Source: Acidobacteria bacterium AH-259-L09
Lineage (GTDB): Bacteria; Acidobacteriota; UBA6911; RPQK01
Direction: 5' to 3'
NCBI GenBank assembly: GCA_027717875.1
Contig: JALLOL010000054.1
Span: forward strand, 1-12,297
DNA length: 12,297 bases
The translations under genes were made by a program, and so were the position numbers. Below, piece after piece: positions 1 to 7,953 of this stretch. Each line of letters opens with the position of its first letter. The stretch's first letter is position 1. Under the pieces are notes generated by a model. It was not told where the DNA came from. It made no database searches and saw nothing but the letters and a program-made list of their open reading frames with translations.

Positions 1-48
1 AAGGCCAAGCGCCTCTTCGTGAAACTTGAGACGAGTAAGGGTAGTTAA
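1..48 (+). CDS. atpF: 3' end of upstream gene, probably ATP synthase subunit b (atpF), partial
   Basis: Only the last 15 codons and a TAA stop (46-48) lie in the window. The peptide ends in LETSKGS. The other two forward frames are closed by early TGA stops, so this is the only open frame entering from the left. The stop is two bases before the atpH start, which is operon-like spacing. Subunit b is the usual gene before delta in the F-H-A-G-D-C order. The fragment has no diagnostic motif, so the identity rests on gene order alone. Confidence 0.45.
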   Translation, partial: KAKRLFVKLETSKGS

Positions 49-50
49 AA

Positions 51-590
51 ATGATTTCTTCAGCACTTCTGAAGTATGCGCGAGCATTGGTTGATGTGGC
101 AATAGAATTGCAACAGGAAGACCAGGTGGAAGGGGAGCTGTTGGCTTTTTGTAAATTGTTGAACTCACATCAAGAATTGATGCAGACCCTGACCAATCCG
201 GCGATCCCTTTTTCTGCAAAGAGAAACATCGTACAGGAATTGGCAAAAAGTGTTCCCGTCACGCAGATTGTCGTGAATTTTATTTTAGTCCTGATGCAAC
301 AGGCACGCACTCACCAGTTTCAACAGGCAGCGGAGGCCTATCAGAGTGTTCTGGATGAGCGTCGTGGTATCCTACGAGGGGATGTCTTTTCCTGTCTAGA
401 GGTGAAAAAAGGGGTTCAGGAGAGACTTCAAAAGGCGGCCTCGAATTTGACCGGAAAGGACGTCAAGATCAATTACCATTTGGATGACTCCCTAATCGGG
501 GGGCTGAAATTGCAAATCGGTTCAACCATTTACGATGGTTCGATTCATGCTCAGCTGGAGGAGATCCGCCGTCGTCTCACCAGTCAATAG
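51..590 (+). CDS. atpH: F1Fo ATP synthase subunit delta (OSCP)
   Basis: This 179-residue protein has the usual length for bacterial delta. Delta forms part of the peripheral stalk and joins the F1 alpha/beta head to the b subunits at the inner membrane. The N-terminal helical domain opens with the typical S-x-L-x-x-Y-A-R-A-L pattern (residues 4-13). The C-terminal domain carries the OSCP/delta signature around residues 146-165 ([18 protein letters not shown]), followed by an amphipathic end (QLEEIRRRL). The ATG start follows a modest AAGGG (37-41) at 9-bp spacing, within the end of the preceding gene. It sits directly upstream of atpA in the standard order. Nothing is unusual and the assignment is secure. 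Confidence 0.94.
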   Translation: MISSALLKYARALVDVAIELQQEDQVEGELLAFCKLLNSHQELMQTLTNPAIPFSAKRNIVQELAKSVPVTQIVVNFILVLMQQARTHQFQQAAEAYQSVLDERRGILRGDVFSCLEVKKGVQERLQKAASNLTGKDVKINYHLDDSLIGGLKLQIGSTIYDGSIHAQLEEIRRRLTSQ

Positions 591-594
591 ATCT

Positions 595-599
595 AGGAG
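595..599 (+). promoter_or_regulatory. Shine-Dalgarno site that fixes the atpA start
   Basis: AGGAG lies 7 bp before the ATG at 607. The reading frame is open back to another start codon at 535 inside atpH, but that longer version has no comparable site and would add 24 residues that do not resemble alpha subunits. The protein from 607 begins [12 protein letters not shown], as expected for alpha. Confidence 0.75.
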
Positions 600-606
600 C
601 AAGATC

Positions 607-2127
607 ATGGCAATCAAGGCAAACGAGATCAGCAAGATCATCAAAGCGCAGATCAAGGATTTCGACACCGGAGTTGTCGTCAGTGAAGTAGGCAGCGTCA
701 TCTCAGCAGGCGACGGAATTGCTCGAATCCACGGGTTGGAAAAGGTAATGGCCCTTGAACTGCTGGAATTTCCACACGATGTTTACGGTCTTGCCTTTAA
801 CCTCGAGGAAGACAATGTGGGTGCAGTGCTCTTTGGTGAGTTTCATCAGATCAAAGAGGGAGATCTGGTGAAGCGAACAAAGCAAATTATGCGAGTGCCG
901 GTGGGGGAGGCATTGCTGGGTCGTGTGGTGGATGCGTTGGGACGACCGCTTGATGGCAAGGGTCCAATCAAGACAGAACGGTACAATCCCGTGGAAAGGC
1001 TTGCCCCTGGCGTGATTGATCGCCAGCCGGTTCGCCAGCCGGTGCAGACGGGTCTCAAAGCAATCGACTCCATAATCCCCATTGGGAGAGGACAGCGCGA
1101 ACTCATTATCGGCGATCGTCAGACGGGAAAGAGTGCCATCATCATAGACACCATTATCAATCAGAAAGACACAGATCTGTTTTGTATCTATGTGGCGATC
1201 GGCCAGAAGCGGTCCACCATTGCACGAGTAGTCAAGACGCTCATTGACTACGATGTGATGGAAAAGACAATTGTGGTCTCAGCGGCTTCTGCTGATCCGG
1301 CCACGATGCAGTATTTGGCGCCTTATGCTGCTTGCTCCATGGGAGAGTACTTCCGCGACAGCAAGCGTGATGTGTTGGTTGTTTATGATGACTTATCCAA
1401 GCATGCCGCCGCCTATCGAGAAGTCTCCCTGCTTCTTAGACGCCCGCCCGGCCGGGAAGCCTATCCGGGCGACGTTTTCTATCTGCACAGCCGACTCCTG
1501 GAGCGAGCAGCCAAACTAAACGACGAATTGGGAGGTGGCAGCTTGACGGCCTTGCCGGTGATCGAGACCCAAGCGGGGGACATTTCGGCCTATATTCCTA
1601 CCAACGTTATTTCAATCACCGATGGCCAGATCTTCCTGGAGACTGATCTTTTTTACTCAGGCATCCGACCTGCCATTCACGTGGGCAACTCGGTAAGCCG
1701 AGTGGGAGGCGATGCTCAAATCGAAGCCATGAAGCAGGTGGCGGCGACCCTGCGACTTGAATTGGCTCAATACCGCGAGCTGGCCGCTTTCGCGCAATTT
1801 GGTTCCGATCTCGATAAAGCCACCCAGCACCAGCTGGCGCGGGGCGAAAGGCTGACTGAAATTCTGAAACAAGTTCAGTACCAGCCTCTTGGCGTGGAAA
1901 AGCAGATTGTCATTATCCTTGCGGGAACACAGGATTTTCTAGATGATCTTGCGGTCTCGGACCTCAAAGATTTTGAAGTTGGTCTTTACGAGTTTATGCA
2001 AACCAACAAATCCAGCGTCTTGAAGGAAATTCTGGACAAGCAGGTTCTAGATGACGAGCTGCAAAAGAAGATTCGCGACGCGATCGCAGAATTCAAAACT
2101 CGATTTAAGGAAGAAAAGGTGGCGTAG
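607..2127 (+). CDS. atpA: F1Fo ATP synthase subunit alpha
   Basis: This 506-residue protein has the normal length for alpha. Alpha is the regulatory, nucleotide-binding subunit that alternates with beta in the F1 hexamer on the cytoplasmic face of the membrane. The N-terminal beta-barrel covers about residues 25-95. The Walker A motif GDRQTGKS is at 169-176 and the Walker B stretch DVLVVYDD is near 255-262. The alpha/beta signature [10 protein letters not shown] is near 355-364 and is followed by the arginine finger (R365 in SVSRVG), which completes the catalytic site of neighbouring beta. The C-terminal helical domain runs to residue 506. The start at 607 is chosen because of the AGGAG at 595-599. 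The stop lies 3 bp before atpG, so translation is probably coupled. No key residue is missing. Confidence 0.98.
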   Translation: MAIKANEISKIIKAQIKDFDTGVVVSEVGSVISAGDGIARIHGLEKVMALELLEFPHDVYGLAFNLEEDNVGAVLFGEFHQIKEGDLVKRTKQIMRVPVGEALLGRVVDALGRPLDGKGPIKTERYNPVERLAPGVIDRQPVRQPVQTGLKAIDSIIPIGRGQRELIIGDRQTGKSAIIIDTIINQKDTDLFCIYVAIGQKRSTIARVVKTLIDYDVMEKTIVVSAASADPATMQYLAPYAACSMGEYFRDSKRDVLVVYDDLSKHAAAYREVSLLLRRPPGREAYPGDVFYLHSRLLERAAKLNDELGGGSLTALPVIETQAGDISAYIPTNVISITDGQIFLETDLFYSGIRPAIHVGNSVSRVGGDAQIEAMKQVAATLRLELAQYRELAAFAQFGSDLDKATQHQLARGERLTEILKQVQYQPLGVEKQIVIILAGTQDFLDDLAVSDLKDFEVGLYEFMQTNKSSVLKEILDKQVLDDELQKKIRDAIAEFKTRFKEEKVA

Positions 2128-2130
2128 CGT

Positions 2131-3012
2131 ATGCCCGGTGCAAACCTTCGCGACGTTCGACGACGAGTTCGATCGGTCAAGAACATCCAGCAGATCACTC
2201 GAGCCATGAAATTCGTGGCGGCATCCAAGTTGAGACGGGCTCAAGAGCGGATTTTTTCTGCTCGTCCTTATGCTAGCCGGATGCTGGCCGTGCTGAATTC
2301 CGTGGCCACACGTGTGGATCCGGCACACCATCCGTTATTGGTGGAGCGTCATACTGACAAAATCATGCTGCTGGTGATCACTGCTGATCGAGGTCTTTGC
2401 GGTGCCTTTAATGCAAACATTGTAAGGGCGGCTGCCAAGCATATTGAGGACGAAAGCACCAATAAAACGATCAGTCTTACACTGGTGGGGCGAAAAGGGG
2501 CAGAGTGGTTTCGACGACGTCCCTGGCCAATTAGACACGAATACGTCAACATCATGAGCAAGGTGGATTTTAAGTACGCTCAAGAAATTGCCCGCAGCAT
2601 CATCGATTACTACGCGGCCAGCGAATTGGATGCGGTTTACCTGGCCTACAATGAGTTTAAGTCGGTGATTCAGCAAAGAGTGGTTGTCGAGCCACTGCTG
2701 CCGATTCGGCGCCTTGAGACCGAACAACAAGCGCCTGTTCTTCTGGACTACATTTACGAACAACCTCCACCCATTATTTTCGATCATTTACTTCCACGGC
2801 ATGTGGAAACCCAGGTATTCCGAGCGATGTTAGAATCCGAGGCTGCCGAGCATGGGGCGCGGATGACGGCTATGGATTCGGCCACTCGGAATGCAAAGGA
2901 AATGATTGAAAAGTTGACGCTGCATATGAATCGTATTCGTCAGGCCTCGATTACCACCGAAATCATTGAAATCGTCAGCGGTGCCGATGCGCTGAAAGTG
3001 GCGCGAGGGTGA
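2131..3012 (+). CDS. atpG: F1Fo ATP synthase subunit gamma
   Basis: This 293-residue protein is in the normal range for gamma. Gamma is the central rotor shaft that turns inside the alpha3beta3 head and drives the conformational changes for ATP synthesis. The N-terminal helix has the classic pattern (RRRVRSVKNIQQITRAMKFV, then ASKLRRAQ) at about residues 10-40. The C-terminal helix contains MTAMDSATRNAKEMI and ends in TTEIIEIVSGADAL. These two helices form the coiled-coil axle, and the middle Rossmann-like domain includes ITADRGLCGAFNANI. The start is 3 bp after the atpA stop, with AAGGTGG (2116-2122) as the likely ribosome-binding site. The gene is followed by an unusually long 130-bp gap before atpD. 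Confidence 0.97.
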   Translation: MPGANLRDVRRRVRSVKNIQQITRAMKFVAASKLRRAQERIFSARPYASRMLAVLNSVATRVDPAHHPLLVERHTDKIMLLVITADRGLCGAFNANIVRAAAKHIEDESTNKTISLTLVGRKGAEWFRRRPWPIRHEYVNIMSKVDFKYAQEIARSIIDYYAASELDAVYLAYNEFKSVIQQRVVVEPLLPIRRLETEQQAPVLLDYIYEQPPPIIFDHLLPRHVETQVFRAMLESEAAEHGARMTAMDSATRNAKEMIEKLTLHMNRIRQASITTEIIEIVSGADALKVARG

Positions 3013-3016
3013 CCAT

Positions 3017-3100
3017 GGGAAGAGACAGGGAGACAGGGAGACAAGGGGACAGGGAGACAGGGGGAAAGGGAGACAGGGGGAAAGGAGACGGAGAAAGGAG
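3017..3100 (+). repeat. G-rich tandem octamer repeat between atpG and atpD
   Basis: The 84-bp tract is almost free of pyrimidines on the + strand: it has no T, and its few C residues occur in the GACA/GACG steps. It is built from variants of the 8-bp unit GGGAGACA. It includes a perfect tandem copy of a 16-bp unit, GGGAGACAGGGGGAAA, at 3052-3067 and 3068-3083. There are eight runs of three or more G (3017, 3028, 3036, 3045, 3052, 3060, 3068, 3076), and the last seven are separated by only 3-6 bases. That matches the G3+N1-7 rule for G-quadruplexes on the same strand as the mRNA. The tract ends about 40 bp before the atpD start, so it lies in the atpG-atpD leader. The repeat is directly visible; any regulatory effect is inference. 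Confidence 0.88.
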
Positions 3101-3130
3101 TTCTTCTTGTCTAATGGACAAAAGAAGTGA

Positions 3131-4567
<1,437 letters not shown>

Positions 4568-4577
4568 AAGAGAGAAA

Positions 4578-4997
4578 ATGAGCTTGCCGGTAAAAATTGA
4601 GTTTGAGATTGTGACGCCGGATCGACTGCTCTTTGGTGGGGAAGTCGATGAAGTCACCGTGCCGGGTGCGCAAGGCTATTTTGGCATCTTGCCAGGACAT
4701 GCCCCTTTGCTGTCCGAACTCGATATTGGAGTGATTTCATACCGCCGGGGGAAGAACGAATTTCACCTTTTCTGCAGCTGGGGCTTTGTCGAAGTTCTTC
4801 CCGATCGAGTCTCTGTGCTGGCTGAGGTGGCTGGATTTCCTGATCAAATCGATGTCGTGCAGGCCAAGGCTGACAAGGAGCGGGCGGAGCAAGTGCTGCG
4901 CTCCAGAGAGCCGGAGACTGACTATGCCAAGGCCACGGTTACTCTACGCGAAGCTATCGCGAGGCTCGATGTGGCTGAGAGAACCGCTAAAGTCTGA
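4578..4997 (+). CDS. atpC: F1Fo ATP synthase subunit epsilon
   Basis: This 139-residue protein has the normal length for a two-domain epsilon subunit, which binds the foot of gamma and inhibits ATP hydrolysis. Residues 1 to about 85 form the beta-sandwich, with the family pattern IVTPDRLLF and VPGAQGYFGILPGHAPLL. The remainder is the C-terminal helical pair, rich in Ala, Glu and Arg (AKADKERAEQVL, then LREAIARLDVAERTAKV). The frame is open upstream into atpD, but the ATG at 4578 gives the expected N-terminus (MSLPVKIEFEIVTPD). It lies 10 bp after the atpD stop with a purine-rich AAAGAGAG before it. This is the last recognisable gene of the atp cluster. Confidence 0.95.
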   Translation: MSLPVKIEFEIVTPDRLLFGGEVDEVTVPGAQGYFGILPGHAPLLSELDIGVISYRRGKNEFHLFCSWGFVEVLPDRVSVLAEVAGFPDQIDVVQAKADKERAEQVLRSREPETDYAKATVTLREAIARLDVAERTAKV

Positions 4998-5091
4998 TCT
5001 GAGGACCTGTTCTCAATCCCGGGGCAACGCTTAAAAAAGACAATCCTCTTGGACTGACCTCGTAAAGGTTCCTAAAGCAAAGCCTGGACCT

Positions 5092-5113
5092 TTGTGCCAC
5101 AGCTGTGGCACAA
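5092..5113. promoter_or_regulatory. Perfect 22-bp palindrome upstream of the toxin-antitoxin operon, likely operator
   Basis: Half-site TTGTGCCAC (5092-5100) is followed by the self-complementary centre AGCT and then GTGGCACAA (5105-5113), with no mismatch. It ends 7 bp before the ATG of the antitoxin gene. Xre-type antitoxins are known to bind inverted repeats at their own promoters, alone or with the toxin, so the position and symmetry fit an autoregulatory operator. No convincing -10/-35 pair is seen near it. The stretch 4998-5091 otherwise shows no clear terminator for the atp operon. Confidence 0.62.
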
Positions 5114-5120
5114 TATTTCT

Positions 5121-5921
5121 ATGACAAGGGTTATTTGCCTCAAACATGCCGAGCGGGAAATCCGCCAAAAACTCGCCGGCCAAAAGGAGATTAGCCGTCT
5201 TCTCGAGCAACACAGTTTCGAAGGAGTGCGGGCGTTTGTAAAGCTGGTCGGTACTTGGATTGAGCAGCTCAACGAAAGGGCTGAACTCCCACAACCTACG
5301 GCAATCCTTGTCAGAGAAGCTGTCCTGCAAACAGCCCTTCCCTCTTTTCTTTGTTACTACCTGAAAGAGTATAAGGAAGCCGCGCGTTTACTGGTTGCAA
5401 CCTGGACCACCTACGCCACCGAGTTCCCAAAGAAGCCCCCGACCCTATGGTTGACAGAATTTTCCAGACCCCACGCTGGATTCCGCAAAAAGCTCCGATC
5501 ATGGTCAGACGAGAAGGCTCAAGAAGCGACAGAAATCATGACCATGTTCAACGCCGCGGTGTCGGAGGAAATCTCCGAGAGCTCCAAACTCTCTCGAGGA
5601 AGACAAGTCCTGCGGCGGCTGATGTCCCACCTGGGTTTAAGTTTTGACGACGTAGGGCGCATGTTAGGTGTCTCGGGAGAGACGGCTCGCCGCTGGGAAC
5701 GGGGAGCGAGCAAAATATCCGATGATTATCTTGCCCGGCTGGACGAAATGGATGATGCGCTTCGAAGGCTGATCAGGCTTTTCCTGCCGGAGCGGTTGTC
5801 GCTGGTAATTAGGCGAAGTGCGGAGCTGTTCGACCGAGAGCGCGCCATCGACTGGATCCTCCGCGGCCGCATCAGGGATGTCGTCGATCTCTACGAGCTT
5901 GCTTTGTCGTTTCAGGCATGA
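5121..5921 (+). CDS. Antitoxin of a RES-Xre system, Xre/MbcA/ParS type with long N-terminal extension
   Basis: This 266-residue protein has two recognisable parts at its end. A helix-turn-helix lies at about 161-200 (LGLSFDDVGRMLGVSGETAR, then RWERG). It is followed by a helical tail (about 203-266, ending ILRGRIRDVVDLYELALSF) that resembles the MbcA/ParS/Xre toxin-binding domain. The first ~155 residues are helical, rich in charged and aromatic residues, and match nothing I recognise. Typical antitoxins of this class are about 130-170 residues, so this one is markedly extended. Its role would be to bind and neutralise the RES toxin next door and repress the operon through the palindrome at 5092-5113. 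ATG 5121 is preferred because an alternative GTG at 5094 lies inside that palindrome; neither has a clear Shine-Dalgarno. It overlaps the toxin gene by 4 bp (ATGA). Confidence 0.83.
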   Translation: MTRVICLKHAEREIRQKLAGQKEISRLLEQHSFEGVRAFVKLVGTWIEQLNERAELPQPTAILVREAVLQTALPSFLCYYLKEYKEAARLLVATWTTYATEFPKKPPTLWLTEFSRPHAGFRKKLRSWSDEKAQEATEIMTMFNAAVSEEISESSKLSRGRQVLRRLMSHLGLSFDDVGRMLGVSGETARRWERGASKISDDYLARLDEMDDALRRLIRLFLPERLSLVIRRSAELFDRERAIDWILRGRIRDVVDLYELALSFQA

Positions 5922-6466
5922 ACGCTCCTGTTCGTAGAGCGCACCGCCACAAGCCAGTGTACCGGGTCGTGCGCAGTGGATGGGCTAATCCACTGGATGC
6001 CTCTTATAGCCAGCAAAAACCGGATAACCGCTGGAACACGCCCGATTTCCCCGCCCTGTACTGTTGCTGTAACGAGAAGGTAGCGCGGTTTGTCGCACGT
6101 GATGTGCTGAGATTTTCAGGTGTGGTGCTTGAAGACCTCCAACCAGCTGTGCGCCCGGCTCTTTTGGAAGTTTCGTGGTCAGGACGCGTTGTTGACGTGG
6201 CTTCCGCGAAGGGTATCGCTGCCATTGCGTTTCCGCCGAACTACCCGGTAGGAACGAGCAGAGAAGAAACCAGGGCCGCTGCCACAAAGTGGCATCAAGC
6301 AAGTTTTCAAGGTGTCGTGTGCCGGAGTGCATCACTCTCGCGCCAAGGCTTCTCCAATTGGCGCGAGCCACACCAGCCGTGGGGTGAGTTGGCCATCTTT
6401 GTTCGGGACACTAGAAAAGCACCGCGGCTTCTCGGGGTACGAGAGCACCACGAATGGTTGACCTGA
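5918..6466 (+). CDS. RES-domain toxin (putative NAD+-degrading), divergent subtype
   Basis: This 182-residue protein shows the RES-domain layout. It has an N-terminal Y-R pair (Y15, R16), the RWN motif (R38-N40) where GRWN is typical, an aromatic step LYCCC (47-51), and a late serine-bearing segment CRSASLS (135-141). It ends with WGELAIFV. Characterised RES toxins degrade NAD+ with conserved Arg, Glu and Ser. Arg and Ser candidates are visible, but the Glu usually found shortly after the Y-x-S step is not obvious (FVARDVL occupies that place). The gene starts within the antitoxin stop codon (ATGA), so it should be translationally coupled to it, a typical toxin-antitoxin arrangement. The enzymatic role is inferred from the family. 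The divergent sites mean activity or substrate could differ. Confidence 0.83.
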   Translation: MNAPVRRAHRHKPVYRVVRSGWANPLDASYSQQKPDNRWNTPDFPALYCCCNEKVARFVARDVLRFSGVVLEDLQPAVRPALLEVSWSGRVVDVASAKGIAAIAFPPNYPVGTSREETRAAATKWHQASFQGVVCRSASLSRQGFSNWREPHQPWGELAIFVRDTRKAPRLLGVREHHEWLT

Positions 6467-6479
6467 AAATAGTGGCTAT

Positions 6480-6504
6480 CCGACCCCCGCCTTATTGGGA
6501 TCGG
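6480..6504 (+). terminator. Weak hairpin after the toxin gene, possible terminator
   Basis: CCGA-C-CCC (6480-6487) can pair with GGG-A-TCGG (6497-6504) around a 9-base loop, with one C/A mismatch. It begins 13 bp after the RES stop codon but is not followed by a T-run, so it is not a standard intrinsic terminator. It also overlaps the end of the minus-strand remnant. Confidence 0.22.
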
Positions 6505-6653
6505 GCATAGAGCACCTTGCCCTCTCGCAGAGAACAGTAGACGATTGTTCCTACAATCTCGCGGCGTCGCTCTACCTCCTCAGGGGTGACGACCATAATG
6601 CCCTTGGGGACCCAATACCGTGCTTCATCCCCTCCTGCACCCACACCTGGGCT
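6492..6653 (-). pseudogene. Remnant of a nucleotidyltransferase-like protein (C-terminal end)
   Basis: On the minus strand, an open stretch of about 53 codons ends at a stop at 6492-6494 and is cut off upstream by an in-frame stop at 6654-6656. It encodes VVTPEEVERRREIVGT followed by IVYCSLREGKVLYAR. This strongly resembles the C-terminal end of minimal nucleotidyltransferase (MNT-type) domain proteins, where VVVTPEDVER...VGTV...LREGKVLY is common. No catalytic GS...D-x-D segment is seen upstream, and the only in-frame ATG would give 34 residues. A separate ATG at 6686-6688 opens another frame (MKKKTIQKL...) that terminates soon, which could be a frameshifted 5' piece. The best reading is a decayed gene, possibly from an MNT/HEPN toxin-antitoxin pair. 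The rest of the gap from 6467 to the tRNA promoter shows no other gene. Confidence 0.45.
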
Positions 6654-6688
6654 TTATTACACAACTTCTGAATGGTTTTCTTCTTCAT

Positions 6689-6716
6689 TAGACGCAACTC
6701 GTCTTCTTGCTATAAT
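6689..6716 (+). promoter_or_regulatory. Sigma70-like promoter for tRNA-Gln
   Basis: A perfect -10 hexamer TATAAT is at 6711-6716. A partial -35, TAGACG (four of six matches to TTGACA), is at 6689-6694 with a 16-bp spacer. The predicted transcription start is near 6723, about 14 bp before the tRNA, as expected for a tRNA gene with a short leader. Confidence 0.62.
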
Positions 6717-6736
6717 ATCGACTCTTCGTCAAATGT

Positions 6737-6850
<114 letters not shown>

Positions 6851-6933
6851 GCGATGGATTCTTGCTTGAAAGGAAGCGCGCGAACTCAGGAGTAAAGGCA
6901 GCATGGCCCCATGAAGCCGAAAGGCGTGAACTT

Positions 6934-6987
6934 ACGACAGCACGAATTCACAAAACACGAATTGACGAAAGCACGAAAACACGACAC
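6934..6987 (-). repeat. NTTCGTGC octamer repeat, copy 2, inverted orientation
   Basis: On the + strand this reads as successive CACGAANN-like units (cacgaatt, cacaaaa, cacgaatt, gacgaaag, cacgaaaa, cacgacac; 6941-6987), one being 7 bp long. These are the reverse complement of the octamers at 6811-6834. With copy 1 it brackets about 100 bp (6851-6933) that hold no gene I can support. The array ends 17 bp before the GTG start of the next gene, so it lies in that gene's leader or promoter region. Confidence 0.7.
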
Positions 6988-7004
6988 CGCGACCGGAGGA
7001 TGAC

Positions 7005-7916
7005 GTGAGAATAGGCGTCACTGGGGCAACCGGCCTGATCGGCAGTGCCCTTTGTCAAAGCCTGATCCAAGATAATCACGAAGTAGTGGTGCTGGCTCGA
7101 AACCCTGAGAAGGCACGCCAAAATCTCTCCACAGCAGAAGTGATCACCTGGGAAGCCACCTCCGGTCCTCCTCCGGAGCAGTCTATGGACGGGCTCGACG
7201 CAGTGGTGCATCTGGCCGGGGAGGCAATAGCAGAAGGTCGGTGGACTGCGGGGCGAAAAAGGGCCATACGTGAGAGTCGTGTTACGGGGACAAGGAATCT
7301 GGTCCAAGCTATTTTGCGCAGCAAGAATCCTCCAAAGGTTCTCCTCAGCGGCTCAGCCATCGGCTACTATGGTCCTCGAGGGGACCAGTTGCTCGAGGAG
7401 ACGAGCAGCCCAGGGAAAGATTTTCTGGCCGAGATTTGCCGGCAGTGGGAAAGTGAAGCCATGCGAGCCACGGAATCGGGGGTTCGGGTGGTGCTGCTGC
7501 GAACCGGACTAGTCCTATCCACAGAGGGAGGAGCCCTTCCTCGGATTCTTCCGCCCTTCCGGATGTTTGTGGGGGGACCGTTGGGCAGCGGAAAGCAGTG
7601 GATGTCGTGGATTCATATCCAGGACGAGATCGAGGCAATCCGCTATGCTGTCACAAAGGATGAAATTGAAGGTCCCATCAATTTGGTTGAGCCGAATCCT
7701 GTCACGAACCGAGAATTCTCGCGAGAACTGGGGCGAGTCCTGGGTCGCCCTGCTTTTTTCCGTGTTCCCGGTTTCGCCCTTCGACTTTTGTTCGGGGAGA
7801 TGGCGGAGAGCCTCCTTCTTCAGGGCCAACGTGTGCTTTCCAAGAAATTGGAACAGGCCGGCTATAAATTTCGTTTTCCGCAGCTAAATGGAGCTTTGCT
7901 CGATCTCATCGATTGA
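7005..7916 (+). CDS. TIGR01777-family NAD(P)-binding epimerase-like protein (YfcH/DUF1731 type)
   Basis: This 303-residue protein belongs to the extended short-chain dehydrogenase/epimerase-like TIGR01777 family, whose substrate is unknown. The N-terminal nucleotide-binding motif GVTGATGLIG is at 4-13. Family blocks include VVHLAGEAIAEGRW (67-80) and the active-site region SGSAIGYYGPRGD (115-127) with Y121/Y122. The classical downstream Lys of YxxxK is not evident, as is usual in this family. The C-terminal DUF1731 block runs from about 247 (GRPAFFRVPGFALRLLFGE) to 290 (QRVLSKKLEQAGYKFRFP). The start is GTG at 7005, preceded by GGAGG (6995-6999) at 5-bp spacing. An ATG at 7000 is out of frame. 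It lies 37 bp upstream of the DUF2911 gene on the same strand, so the two may be co-transcribed. Length is typical and the protein is probably cytoplasmic. Confidence 0.92.
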   Translation: MRIGVTGATGLIGSALCQSLIQDNHEVVVLARNPEKARQNLSTAEVITWEATSGPPPEQSMDGLDAVVHLAGEAIAEGRWTAGRKRAIRESRVTGTRNLVQAILRSKNPPKVLLSGSAIGYYGPRGDQLLEETSSPGKDFLAEICRQWESEAMRATESGVRVVLLRTGLVLSTEGGALPRILPPFRMFVGGPLGSGKQWMSWIHIQDEIEAIRYAVTKDEIEGPINLVEPNPVTNREFSRELGRVLGRPAFFRVPGFALRLLFGEMAESLLLQGQRVLSKKLEQAGYKFRFPQLNGALLDLID

Positions 7917-7953
7917 GCTCTGTGGTACATAAAATCATGATTGAGGAGGAAAA

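Noticed and set aside
535..606. Extended N-terminus for atpA starting inside atpH
   Set aside because: The added 24 residues do not resemble alpha subunits, and a good Shine-Dalgarno precedes the ATG at 607.
2306..2317. 12-bp palindrome CCACACGTGTGG inside atpG
   Set aside because: It is short, within a conserved coding region and far from any start, so chance and codon constraint explain it.
4998..5040. Intrinsic terminator after atpC
   Set aside because: Only a 4-bp stem (TGAG/CTCA) is possible, and the nearby AAAAAA is on the wrong strand sense for a T-run. It is not supportable.
5094..5120. GTG start for the antitoxin inside the palindrome
   Set aside because: It would place the start codon within the likely operator and adds only nine residues. 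ATG 5121 is simpler, though neither start has a clear ribosome-binding site, so this is not fully excluded.
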